Shown one piece after another: positions 18,119 through 27,280 of a stretch of 64,000 nucleotides of DNA (position 1 is the stretch's first letter; every line of letters begins with the position of its first letter). A program made the translations under genes and the position numbers. Below the pieces are notes generated by a model. That model worked only from the letters and a program-made list of their open reading frames with translations. It was not told where the DNA came from and made no database searches. The stretch covers positions 3,782,001 through 3,846,000 of the forward strand of contig NZ_CP022412.2 in the NCBI RefSeq assembly GCF_002222615.2, given 5' to 3'. This DNA comes from Bacteroides caccae (GTDB lineage Bacteria > Bacteroidota > Bacteroidia > Bacteroidales > Bacteroidaceae).

Positions 18119-19144
18119 ATGAGCATCAAAGAACAATACTGGAAATATTCCCTCATTGTCATTATTCTATTTATGGGAGTTATCATCTTCCGGCAAATCA
18201 CTCCTTTTTTGGGAGGATTACTGGGAGCATTAACTATGTATATACTTGTACGCACACACATGAATTATCTGACAGAAAAGCGGAAAATGAAACGCAGCAT
18301 CAGTGCATTACTGATTACGGCAGAAACCATTATGGTGTTTCTTGTTCCGCTGGGATTAATAATCTGGCTAGTGGTAAACAAACTTCAGGATATAAATCTG
18401 GCTCCGCAAACCTTTATCGAACCCATTCAGCAAGTAGCAGAATTTATTAAAGAAAAGACCGGTTATGATGTATTGGGAAAAGATACGCTATCATTCATCG
18501 TATCTATCCTCCCTCGTATCGGACAGATAATTATGGAAGGCGCCAGTAGCCTTGCAGTCAATCTATTCGTCATGATATTCGTGCTTTACTTTATGCTGAT
18601 AGGAGGAAAAAAAATGGAAGCATACGTCAACGACATTCTTCCTTTTAATGAGGCAAATACGCAGGAAGTCATTCGTGAGATTAACATGATTGTACGTTCC
18701 AATGCTATCGGCATTCCTCTGCTGGCTATCATTCAGGGAGGCGTCGCCATGATAGGCTATCTTATTTTCGGAGCACCCAATATACTATTATTAGGTTTCC
18801 TCACCTGCTTCGCAACTATTATTCCAATGGTAGGTACAGCATTGGTATGGTTTCCCGTAGCCGCTTATCTGGCTATTAGCGGAGACTGGTTCCATGCAAT
18901 CGGGCTCGCTGCATACGGAGCCATCGTCGTGTCACAATCCGACAACCTGATCCGATTTATCCTTCAAAAGAAAATGGCGGACACACATCCGCTCATCACT
19001 ATTTTCGGAGTTGTCATCGGTTTGCCGTTATTCGGATTTATGGGAGTCATCTTCGGGCCGTTATTACTCTCGCTATTCTTCCTTTTCGTGAATATGTTCA
19101 AGAAAGAATATCTGGATTTGCGAAATAACCTTCCTTCAAGATGA
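18119..19144 (+). CDS. AI-2E family transporter
   Basis: Inner-membrane protein, 341 residues with about seven to eight hydrophobic segments and the conserved C-terminal block of the family (ITIFGVVIGLPLFGFMGVIFGP). Members are often called AI-2 exporters, but several carry Na+/H+ antiport activity and the true substrate here is unknown. It starts 59 bp after the kinase on the same strand and may be read from the same promoter. There is no obvious functional link to the pump. Confidence 0.85.
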   Translation: MSIKEQYWKYSLIVIILFMGVIIFRQITPFLGGLLGALTMYILVRTHMNYLTEKRKMKRSISALLITAETIMVFLVPLGLIIWLVVNKLQDINLAPQTFIEPIQQVAEFIKEKTGYDVLGKDTLSFIVSILPRIGQIIMEGASSLAVNLFVMIFVLYFMLIGGKKMEAYVNDILPFNEANTQEVIREINMIVRSNAIGIPLLAIIQGGVAMIGYLIFGAPNILLLGFLTCFATIIPMVGTALVWFPVAAYLAISGDWFHAIGLAAYGAIVVSQSDNLIRFILQKKMADTHPLITIFGVVIGLPLFGFMGVIFGPLLLSLFFLFVNMFKKEYLDLRNNLPSR

Positions 19145-19200
19145 GGGAACTATCGAAAAAATGCGTACTTTTGCGGGCGTAAAAACGACACTTAAATTCA

Positions 19201-20373
19201 ATGGAAGCATTTACATTCAATACTGCCGAACTGATTCTTTTATCGGCGGCAGGTATTCTTTTTATCATTCAGCTTATTTACTATTTCGGTTTGTACAATC
19301 GGATACACGTTCGCAATAAGACTGTACGCAAAGAGGAAACCCACTTCTCACGGGAATTGCCTCCACTTTCCGTCATTCTTTGTGCACGCAATGAAGCTGA
19401 TAACCTGCGTAAAATTCTGCCTGCTATTCTGGAACAAGATTACCCGCAGTTCGAAGTCATTGTTATCAATGACGCTTCCACTGATGAAACAGAAGATGTG
19501 CTGGGATACATGGAAGAAAAATATCCTCATCTCTACCATAGTTTTACACCGGACAGCGCCCGCTATATCAGCCACAAGAAACTAGCTCTGACATTAGGTA
19601 TCAAAGCCAGCAAGCACGACTGGCTTGTATTTACGGAAACCAACTGTATGCCTGCAAGTAACCAATGGCTGAAACTTATGGCGCGCAACTTCACTTCGCA
19701 AACGCAAATCGTATTGGGGTACAGCGGATACGACCGTATCAAAGGCTGGTTACACAAACGTATCGCATTCGATACATTATTTCAGTCTTTACGTTATCTG
19801 GGGTTCGCCTTGGCCGGAAACCCCTATATGGGTATCGGTCGTAACATGGCTTACCGTAAAGAATTATTCTTCAAACAAAAAGGATATTCCAAATATCTGA
19901 ACCTGCAACGCGGAGAAGATGACTTGTTCATTAATCAAATAGTAACCAAAACGAATACGCGCGTAGAAACTGACTTCAACGCTACGATGCGTATACAGCC
20001 CGTCTATCGCTACAAAGACTGGAAGGAAGAAAAAATTAGTTATATGGCTACCGCACGCTTCTACCGTGGAGCACAACGTTACCTGTCGGGATTCGAAACA
20101 TTTTCCCGCCTGTTATTCTATGTCGCCTGTATGGCAGGTATCGTATTCGGCATACTCAACTTTCATTGGCTGGTAGCAGGTATTGCATTATTGATATGGC
20201 TGCTTCGTTACATAACGCAAGCTATTGTGATTAACCGGACAGCCAAAGAAATGGGGGGAGGTAGAAAATATTATTTCTCATTGCCCATATTCGATATTCT
20301 CCAACCGATACAATCTCTTAATTTCAAGCTATGCCGCCTTTTCCGAGGGAAAGGTGATTTTATGAGAAGATAA
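19201..20373 (+). CDS. Membrane glycosyltransferase, family 2
   Basis: Transfers a sugar from a nucleotide donor on the cytoplasmic face of the membrane. An N-terminal helix (about 10-32) is followed by the GT2 fold: LSVILCARNEADNL, VIVINDASTDET (donor-binding Asp), TETNCMPAS in place of the usual DxD segment, and RGEDDLFINQ with the catalytic-base EDD. One or two C-terminal helices follow (about 305-345). A -7-like TACTTTTG lies 32 nt before the start. Acceptor and product are unknown. The gene is convergent with the next one. Confidence 0.85.
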   Translation: MEAFTFNTAELILLSAAGILFIIQLIYYFGLYNRIHVRNKTVRKEETHFSRELPPLSVILCARNEADNLRKILPAILEQDYPQFEVIVINDASTDETEDVLGYMEEKYPHLYHSFTPDSARYISHKKLALTLGIKASKHDWLVFTETNCMPASNQWLKLMARNFTSQTQIVLGYSGYDRIKGWLHKRIAFDTLFQSLRYLGFALAGNPYMGIGRNMAYRKELFFKQKGYSKYLNLQRGEDDLFINQIVTKTNTRVETDFNATMRIQPVYRYKDWKEEKISYMATARFYRGAQRYLSGFETFSRLLFYVACMAGIVFGILNFHWLVAGIALLIWLLRYITQAIVINRTAKEMGGGRKYYFSLPIFDILQPIQSLNFKLCRLFRGKGDFMRR

Positions 20374-20405
20374 TAAACCTGTTTATTTATATCCGGAAGG
20401 AAGAC

Positions 20406-21650
20406 TTACTCATATCGCATAGAGTTTGCCGGATTGATTTTCGTTATCAGGAAAGAAGGACCGATCAACATCAGCACCGACGACAACAATGTACCGATAT
20501 TAATCAAAAGAAAAAGCCAGATATTGAAAGAGACCGATACTGTATCGACATAATAACTTTCCGGGTCGAGTTTGAGAATTCCGAATTGAGATTGAATAAA
20601 GTAGAATGCCAGACCGATCACGTTTCCCCAAAGCATTCCTTTTCCGATAAGAAAAACAGAGAACCAAAGAAACGTCTTACGAATAGTGAAATTGTCAGCT
20701 CCCAACGCTTTCAGGATTCCTATCATATTAGTACGTTCAATGATAATAATCAATAGACCGGAAATCATGGTAAATCCGGCAACCCCTATCATTAAGAACA
20801 AAATCACCCATACATTCATATCCAATAAGCCAAGCCATTCAAATATCTGGGGATTCAGTTGTTCAATATTCCGTACATAATATATGCCTCCAAACTTATC
20901 CCGCTGACTATCGGTATCAATAGCGATTTCATAAGTTACGTCTTCCAACTTATCATAATCACGAACCTGCAATTCCACTCCGCTCACCTGCTCCCGCTGC
21001 CAACCGTTCAAGCGGTTCACCAGATTGAGATCAGTCAATAAAAAAAGATTATCATACTCGGAGAAGTTAGTCTGATAGATTCCAGCAATCGTCAAACGAC
21101 GGGCACGAACCTCATCTTGTATATAATAGGTATAAATTTTATCTCCTAGCTTCAACTTCATCTTAGTAGCCAAAGCCTTGGAAATAAGCACCTGATTGGA
21201 AGATACAGAATCACTGAAAACGGGAATTTCTCCTTCGACCAGATATTCCTTCATAAAGCGGGAATCAAATTCCGGTCCAACACCCTTCAACACCATTCCC
21301 TGAAAGGCGTCGTCTGTTTTTATCATTCCCGGTTTGGTGGAATAACGTTGTACATGACTCACTTCAGGATAATCGGAAAGGGCGGCAATCAAACTGTCGC
21401 CAGCAACAATCGGATGTGTCTCATAAGAATTGACCGCATCCAGATTCGTTATCTGGATATGCGAGCCAAATCCAATGACCTTATTTCTCACTTCACTTTT
21501 AAACCCGATCACTACCGCTACCGCTATAATCATTACAGCCAGTCCGATAGCAATACCCGCCATAGCAATGAGGACCGCAGGACGTGATACCTGCTTTCCG
21601 CCATCGCTTTCACGATAGATACGCCGGGCTATGAAAAGTGATAGAGACAT
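20406..21650 (-). CDS. LolC/LolE-like lipoprotein-releasing permease
   Basis: Inner-membrane FtsX-family protein, 414 residues. It has an N-terminal helix near 25-50, a large periplasmic domain (about 55-270), and three C-terminal helices. The block IERTNMIGILKALGADN is typical of LolC/LolE loops. It probably extracts lipoproteins from the inner membrane for transfer to LolA. The ATPase and second permease are not adjacent. The gene follows the aminotransferase by 3 bp, so the two are co-transcribed. Confidence 0.87.
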   Translation of the reverse strand: MSLSLFIARRIYRESDGGKQVSRPAVLIAMAGIAIGLAVMIIAVAVVIGFKSEVRNKVIGFGSHIQITNLDAVNSYETHPIVAGDSLIAALSDYPEVSHVQRYSTKPGMIKTDDAFQGMVLKGVGPEFDSRFMKEYLVEGEIPVFSDSVSSNQVLISKALATKMKLKLGDKIYTYYIQDEVRARRLTIAGIYQTNFSEYDNLFLLTDLNLVNRLNGWQREQVSGVELQVRDYDKLEDVTYEIAIDTDSQRDKFGGIYYVRNIEQLNPQIFEWLGLLDMNVWVILFLMIGVAGFTMISGLLIIIIERTNMIGILKALGADNFTIRKTFLWFSVFLIGKGMLWGNVIGLAFYFIQSQFGILKLDPESYYVDTVSVSFNIWLFLLINIGTLLSSVLMLIGPSFLITKINPANSMRYE

Positions 21651-21653
21651 CTT

Positions 21654-22853
21654 TTATTCCGTTCTTCCCGGATACGCCTCCAAAGCCTTTTGCAAGACAA
21701 AAAGCGCACGGGTCAAGTCTTCTTTTTTCAATACATAAGCAATACGAACCTCGTTGATACCAGAGCCCGGAGTGGTATAGAAACCGGAAGCCGGAGCCAT
21801 AAAGACTGTCTGCCCTTCGTACTCGAAGTCCGAAAGACACCAGGCACAGAACTTATCCGAATCATCTACCGGAAGTTTCGCCACCGTGTAGAAAGCTCCC
21901 ATAGGAATCGGAGAATAAACACCCGGAATGCGGTTCAATCCGTCAATGAGGCATTTACGACGTTCCACATATTCATCATAGGTCTCACGTGAATATTCTT
22001 CCGGAGCATCCAATGAAGCCTCGGCAGCAATCTGTCCGATCAAAGGGGGACTCAAACGAGCCTGACAGAACTTCATAACAGCGTCACGTATCTCTTTGTT
22101 CTTGGTAATCAGCGCACCGATACGGATTCCACATTCCGAATAACGTTTCGAAACGGAGTCAATCAGAACCACATTATTCTCGATGCCTTCCAAATGGCAG
22201 GCAGAAATATAGGGCGAACCGGTATAGATAAATTCGCGATATACTTCATCGGAGAAAAGGAATAAATCGTATTTCTTCACCAAGTCACGAATCTGATTCA
22301 TCTCACGACGAGTATACAGATAACCGGTCGGATTGTTCGGATTACAAATCAGGATAGCTTTGGTACGTTCATTTATCAGTTCTTCAAATTTCTCCACTTT
22401 CGGAAGTGAGAAACCCTCTTCGATAGTCGTGGCGATAGTGCGGATCTTCGCTCCGGCAGAGATAGCAAATGCCATATAGTTGGCATAAGCCGGTTCCGGA
22501 ACAATAATTTCATCCCCGGGATTCAGACAGGAAAGGAAAGAGAAAAGCACCGCCTCCGAACCACCCGACGTAATGATTATATCATCTGCTGTAAGATTGA
22601 TATTGAACTTTGCATAATATCCTACTAATTTCTCGCGATAGCTACGATAACCTGCGCTGGGACTGTACTCCAGCACTTTGCGATCAATGTTGCGTATCGC
22701 GTCAATCGCGACCTGAGGCGTGGGCAGGTCAGGCTGTCCGATGTTCAGGTGAAATACATGAACTCCGCGTTGCTTGGCAGCGTCTGCCAAAGGAGCCAGT
22801 TTTCTGATAGGAGATGCAGGCATCTCGTTTCCGCGAATGGATATGGTTGGCAT
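21654..22853 (-). CDS. PLP-dependent aminotransferase, class I/II
   Basis: Cytoplasmic transaminase, 399 residues, of the aspartate/aromatic aminotransferase group. Seen are ITSGGSEAVLFSF (phosphate and PLP contacts), CNPNNPTGYL, FSDEVYREFIY (Asp and Tyr contacting PLP), LIDSVSKRYSECGIRIG with the PLP Lys, and NEVRIAY with the Arg that binds the substrate carboxylate. All key residues are present. The exact amino acid cannot be read from sequence. It is the first gene of a two-gene operon with the LolE-like permease; a TACATTTG -7 element lies at 22914-22907. Confidence 0.88.
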   Translation of the reverse strand: MPTISIRGNEMPASPIRKLAPLADAAKQRGVHVFHLNIGQPDLPTPQVAIDAIRNIDRKVLEYSPSAGYRSYREKLVGYYAKFNINLTADDIIITSGGSEAVLFSFLSCLNPGDEIIVPEPAYANYMAFAISAGAKIRTIATTIEEGFSLPKVEKFEELINERTKAILICNPNNPTGYLYTRREMNQIRDLVKKYDLFLFSDEVYREFIYTGSPYISACHLEGIENNVVLIDSVSKRYSECGIRIGALITKNKEIRDAVMKFCQARLSPPLIGQIAAEASLDAPEEYSRETYDEYVERRKCLIDGLNRIPGVYSPIPMGAFYTVAKLPVDDSDKFCAWCLSDFEYEGQTVFMAPASGFYTTPGSGINEVRIAYVLKKEDLTRALFVLQKALEAYPGRTE

Positions 22854-23034
22854 AATTTTAACTACAAATTACTTAATTACTATTTACTTTATCTACTTGG
22901 AGCTGCAAATGTACGCAATAATTTGAATACAGAGACATAAAAACTTTAAAAACCTTAGCAAGGTTAAAAACGTTATGGGATTTTGAAAATAAAGCTATAC
23001 ATTTGTCATACGGAAAACTTAAAACAATATCATA

Positions 23035-24270
23035 ATGACCATACACCTTATCTCATTTGCGTCACTACTTCATAAACAAGCCACGCTGCGCAGTTCGCAT
23101 GAAGCGATTTTAAGCGAACTCGAAAAATATTATACTGTCAAGCTTGTCGATTATCAGGATATGGACAAGTTGACGAGTGATGATTTCAAGATTATTTTTA
23201 TCGCTACCGGCGGAGTAGAAAGACTGGTCATCCAACATTTCGAACGACTTCCCCGCCCTGCCATTTTACTGGCCGACGGTATGCAAAACTCACTTGCAGC
23301 CGCTCTGGAGATATCTACATGGTTACGCGGAAGAGGAATGAAAAGCGAAATTCTTCACGGTGAATTACCGGCAATCATACAACGTGTACATATACTCTAT
23401 AATAATTTCCGGGCACAACGTTCTTTATTCGGCAAACGCATCGGAGTTATCGGAACACCTTCATCCTGGTTGGTCGCCAGCAATGTTGACTATCTTCTGG
23501 CAAAACGCCGTTGGGGTATCGAATACATAGACATTCCATTGGAACGAATTTATGAACATTTTCAACAAATCACAGATGAACAGGTAGGTGCTTCCTGTGC
23601 TGCCGTTGCTTCACAAGCTCTTGCTTGCCGTGAAGGAACTCCCGAAGATTTAATCAAAGCGATGCGATTATATCGGGCTATTAAGAAAGTATGCGAAGAA
23701 GAAAAGTTGGAGGCGTTGACACTCAGTTGTTTCAAACTGATTGAGCAAATCGACACTACCGGTTGTCTGGCATTATCTTTGCTGAATGACGATGGCATAA
23801 TGGCAGGTTGTGAAGGGGATCTTCAGTCGATATTTACTTTGCTGGCCGTGAAGTCATTAACCGGAAAAGACGGATTCATGGCGAATCCTTCCATGATTAA
23901 TTCCCGCACCAACGAGCTTATATTAGCTCACTGTACCATAGGCCTTAAACAAACGGAAAGATACATTATCCGCAACCACTTCGAGACAGAAAAAGGTATT
24001 GCTATCCAAGGCTTACTTCCAACAGGAGACGTGACTATTATTAAATGTGGCGGCGAATGTCTGGATGAATATTACTTGTCCACGGGAACATTATCCGAAA
24101 ACACGAATTATATCAATATGTGCCGTACACAGGTACGTATCCGTATGAATACTCCCGCCGAGTATTTCCTGAAGAATCCATTGGGCAATCATCATATTCT
24201 GATTCACGGAAATTACGAAGATGCATTGAATGAGTTTTTCCTGGCGAATGCCTGCAAACGGACAGAATAA
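23035..24270 (+). CDS. L-fucose/L-arabinose isomerase-like protein
   Basis: A 411-residue cytoplasmic protein with the layout of the fucose isomerase-like fold: two Rossmann-type N-terminal parts (IFIATGGVERLV; RIGVIGTPSSWLV) and a C-terminal domain. CEGDLQSIFTL supplies the Glu and Asp metal ligands, and NHHILIHGN a probable His ligand. It is shorter than true fucose isomerases (about 590), so the substrate is open. The PL8 lyase gene follows after 45 bp, which suggests co-transcription. A TACATTTG -7 element lies upstream at 23000-23007. The function is inferred from fold only. Confidence 0.7.
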   Translation: MTIHLISFASLLHKQATLRSSHEAILSELEKYYTVKLVDYQDMDKLTSDDFKIIFIATGGVERLVIQHFERLPRPAILLADGMQNSLAAALEISTWLRGRGMKSEILHGELPAIIQRVHILYNNFRAQRSLFGKRIGVIGTPSSWLVASNVDYLLAKRRWGIEYIDIPLERIYEHFQQITDEQVGASCAAVASQALACREGTPEDLIKAMRLYRAIKKVCEEEKLEALTLSCFKLIEQIDTTGCLALSLLNDDGIMAGCEGDLQSIFTLLAVKSLTGKDGFMANPSMINSRTNELILAHCTIGLKQTERYIIRNHFETEKGIAIQGLLPTGDVTIIKCGGECLDEYYLSTGTLSENTNYINMCRTQVRIRMNTPAEYFLKNPLGNHHILIHGNYEDALNEFFLANACKRTE

Positions 24271-24315
24271 ATAAAATACAGAAAAGCAATCCGAAAACAG
24301 TCTAGAATAGAAAAT

Positions 24316-26364
24316 ATGAAAATCACACCCTCTTACCTTTATCTCTCGTTACTTCTTTGTCTATTAAGCTATGCACCGCTCGATGCACAAGAAGCGTTCA
24401 ATGACTCAGTCGCCTTAATCAAAAGAAACTATATAAATGCCACTGTCGGCAAAGATAAAGGTAAGGAGGTGCTTCTTAGGCAATTATCAACAATCCCTCC
24501 AGAGAAGGAAGCTTCGGACCAGAATGTAATTGAGTTACAACAACTATATCCTATCTCCCCTAAAGAAATCAAACATTTAATAAATACTCTCTATACGGAC
24601 GGTTCATGGGAAGATATCAACTACGCAGATACGAAACGTTCCGGGTGGGAACCGAAAAAACATACCGAACGGATATTGAAACTCACTAAATACCATTACC
24701 AGAAAAAGCAGATACTTAAACCGTCTGAAAGAGCCCGACTGACTAACGCCATTCATCAAGCAATGAATTTCTGGTTTAGTAGAAAACTGGTATGCAAAAA
24801 TTGGTGGTATAATCAAATCGGCATTCCACGTACACTCGGGCCCGCATTCCTATTGTTCGAACAAGAAATGAGCGAACCGGAAAAACAAGGCGCAATCAAA
24901 GTAATGATGAATTCATCCTTCGGCATGACAGGACAGAACAAAGTTTGGCTGGCAGGTAATGTACTAATCAGAGCTTTATTGCAGAATGACTGGCAACTGG
25001 CAAAAGAAGCACGGAAAGTTATTGCCTCTGAAATAACTCTCGGACAAAAAGAAGGAATCAAAGCTGACTGGAGTTTTCACCAGCACGGGCCCCAACAACA
25101 GTTTGGCAATTACGGCCTGTCTTTTATATGCAATATGAGTTTCTATTCGGAACTATTTACCGGCACTACCCTTGCTTTTTCACAGGAACAACAAAGAATT
25201 CTCACCTCCCTGCTACTAGAAGGTTACCAATGGATTATCTGGAGGGGATATTGGGATGTAAATGCGCTTAACCGCCAACTATTCCGCAACGCAGATATTG
25301 ACAAAGGATTTAGTTTACTATTTGCCGCACATTCATTAATGAAAAGCAGCGAACCGGAAGTTGCCGATCAAATAAAGAAAATGATTCTTCGAAATTCTTC
25401 TTTTTCACAAGTCCCCAACTCATTCACCGGAAACAAACATTTCCGGGAGTCGGACTATACCGTTCACCGTACTCCTACCTGGCTGGCTTCCGTACGTATG
25501 GCTTCCGAACGAGTAATCGGCACGGAACTGGTGAACGAGGATAACCTGAAAGGATATTACATGGCCGACGGTGCATTGTATACGTATGTGCATGGAGATG
25601 AATACCATAACATTTTTCCTTTTTGGAATTGGAGAAGAATCCCGGGGATTACTACTTATGAAAGCAATGCGCCTATTCCTAATCCCAATAAAACAGATGC
25701 GCGAAATCACAGTTCCTATGTAGGAGGAACGACTTACCAAAATACCGGAATTACTGCTATGCAGCTGAAACGTAACAAACTGGAGGCGAATAAAACCTGG
25801 ATATTTACGGATAACTATGTATTATGTATGGGAAGCAACATCCATGCTGACAGCACAGCCACTATTATGACATCTATTGACCAACGGTTCAGCAAAGGCA
25901 AAGTATGGTCTGATGACAATAAACGGATTTTCCATGATAATACCGGATATATCATCTTGCAGGCGGACACTTGCATCACTCTGACCGAGAATAAAGAAGG
26001 ACAATGGAAAGATTTTATGGGAATGTACAAACCCGAAATTCTAAAAAGTAAATTATTCTCAGTTTACTTAAAACACCGTAAAGATGCACCTGCATCTTAT
26101 GTATATCTGACACTTCCAGCCACCACACAACAAAAAGTGCGCGATTTCGACAGTCGCTCCGTTCATATCATCCGCAATGATAAAAAAGCACAAGCGGCTG
26201 TCATCAATGATCTATGTTACGCAAGTGTTTATCATCCTACCAATTTACTAATAGACAATGATAATCCGATTGCTATCTCAGAACCGGGCACTTATATCAT
26301 TCATATAAAAAAGAAAGAAATCGTGTCTCACGAATCTTTTGCACTCCAACTTACAAATAAATAA
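24316..26364 (+). CDS. Polysaccharide lyase family 8 (chondroitin/hyaluronan type)
   Basis: Secreted lyase of 682 residues that should cleave uronic-acid-containing glycosaminoglycans by beta-elimination. A signal peptide covers about 1-24. The alpha/alpha-toroid part has NWWYNQIGIPRTLGP, the WLAGNV segment with the catalytic Asn position, DWSFHQHGPQQQFGNYG with the His and Tyr of the catalytic set, then the beta-sandwich domain. HRTPTWLASVRM and WNWRRIPGIT are also typical of PL8. There is no SusC/SusD pair next to it, so it is not part of a classic utilisation locus here. Its neighbour is the isomerase-like gene. Confidence 0.85.
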   Translation: MKITPSYLYLSLLLCLLSYAPLDAQEAFNDSVALIKRNYINATVGKDKGKEVLLRQLSTIPPEKEASDQNVIELQQLYPISPKEIKHLINTLYTDGSWEDINYADTKRSGWEPKKHTERILKLTKYHYQKKQILKPSERARLTNAIHQAMNFWFSRKLVCKNWWYNQIGIPRTLGPAFLLFEQEMSEPEKQGAIKVMMNSSFGMTGQNKVWLAGNVLIRALLQNDWQLAKEARKVIASEITLGQKEGIKADWSFHQHGPQQQFGNYGLSFICNMSFYSELFTGTTLAFSQEQQRILTSLLLEGYQWIIWRGYWDVNALNRQLFRNADIDKGFSLLFAAHSLMKSSEPEVADQIKKMILRNSSFSQVPNSFTGNKHFRESDYTVHRTPTWLASVRMASERVIGTELVNEDNLKGYYMADGALYTYVHGDEYHNIFPFWNWRRIPGITTYESNAPIPNPNKTDARNHSSYVGGTTYQNTGITAMQLKRNKLEANKTWIFTDNYVLCMGSNIHADSTATIMTSIDQRFSKGKVWSDDNKRIFHDNTGYIILQADTCITLTENKEGQWKDFMGMYKPEILKSKLFSVYLKHRKDAPASYVYLTLPATTQQKVRDFDSRSVHIIRNDKKAQAAVINDLCYASVYHPTNLLIDNDNPIAISEPGTYIIHIKKKEIVSHESFALQLTNK

Positions 26365-26368
26365 CCGG

Positions 26369-27217
26369 TCACCGAGGAACTGATATTCCCGTGTCCTCCC
26401 ATTTTCTATCATGCCACTCTACAACCGAAGTGAAACCTGCCTTCTTCAAAGCAGCCAGAGCTTCGGCACGAGCATTATTTATCCTTTCCGGATAGTGAGC
26501 ATCACTATTAACCTGCACCCGAACACCTAATTCTTTCAAGAAAGTGAAATATCGTTCATTAGGATAGAATGTTCCCAGTTCATGATAAGCTTTGGTATTG
26601 ATTTCTACAATATAGCCGTGTTCGGCAATGGCCGTGAAGTATCCGCGAACCAATGTATCATACCACGGTTCATCCAATAACCCCGGACGATAGCAGGAAG
26701 CATTGTAGTGCATCTTATCCGCATGACCTACAATATCAAATCCCCCTAATTCTACCATACGAAGCAGATTCTTATAATAAAGGTGAACCACATAATCCAA
26801 GTCACCATCGAAATGCTTGTCTATTAATTGACGGAAAGTATCTGCCGGAGTATCAATATCCACGATTTCCCGCTCCGGAGAATGCAGCATGTGTACCGAA
26901 CCGATCCGGTAATCAAGCGGCAAATCCTGAAAACGAGGCAAAGAAGGATTGCTGTCCTCATCCAGATAATCTATTTCAAGGCCGATTGCCAATTCTATTT
27001 TATCAGCATACTTTTCTTTGAGACGAGAGAATTCAGAAAGGTAATCATCCATCCGATCCCATTCCATTGTCCATGCAGTAGAGAACGGCAACGGGGCATG
27101 AGAAGAAATGCCATAGGAAGTAAAGCCTTCGCTGATAGCAAAGCGGATAAAATCTTCCATATTGGCCCGTCCGTCGCAATACAGGCAATGACTATGATAA
27201 TTGGTCAGGTTTGTCAT
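26369..27217 (-). CDS. PHP-domain histidinol-phosphatase-like protein
   Basis: A 282-residue phosphoesterase of the PHP superfamily. Metal ligands are visible: HSHCLYCDG near the N-terminus, GLEIDYL, GSVHML, GHADKM, EINTKA and NSDAHYPERI at the C-terminus. The HisK/HisJ-type histidinol phosphate phosphatase is the closest recognised family. It is not in a his operon here, so another phosphate ester is possible. It converges with the PL8 gene, whose stop lies 4 bp away, and no terminator separates them. Confidence 0.83.
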   Translation of the reverse strand: MTNLTNYHSHCLYCDGRANMEDFIRFAISEGFTSYGISSHAPLPFSTAWTMEWDRMDDYLSEFSRLKEKYADKIELAIGLEIDYLDEDSNPSLPRFQDLPLDYRIGSVHMLHSPEREIVDIDTPADTFRQLIDKHFDGDLDYVVHLYYKNLLRMVELGGFDIVGHADKMHYNASCYRPGLLDEPWYDTLVRGYFTAIAEHGYIVEINTKAYHELGTFYPNERYFTFLKELGVRVQVNSDAHYPERINNARAEALAALKKAGFTSVVEWHDRKWEDTGISVPR

Positions 27218-27280
27218 AAAGGTTTATGTTATCAGGGGTATCTGGTTATCAGAATTTTCGGGTTTATTGTTATTCGGAAT

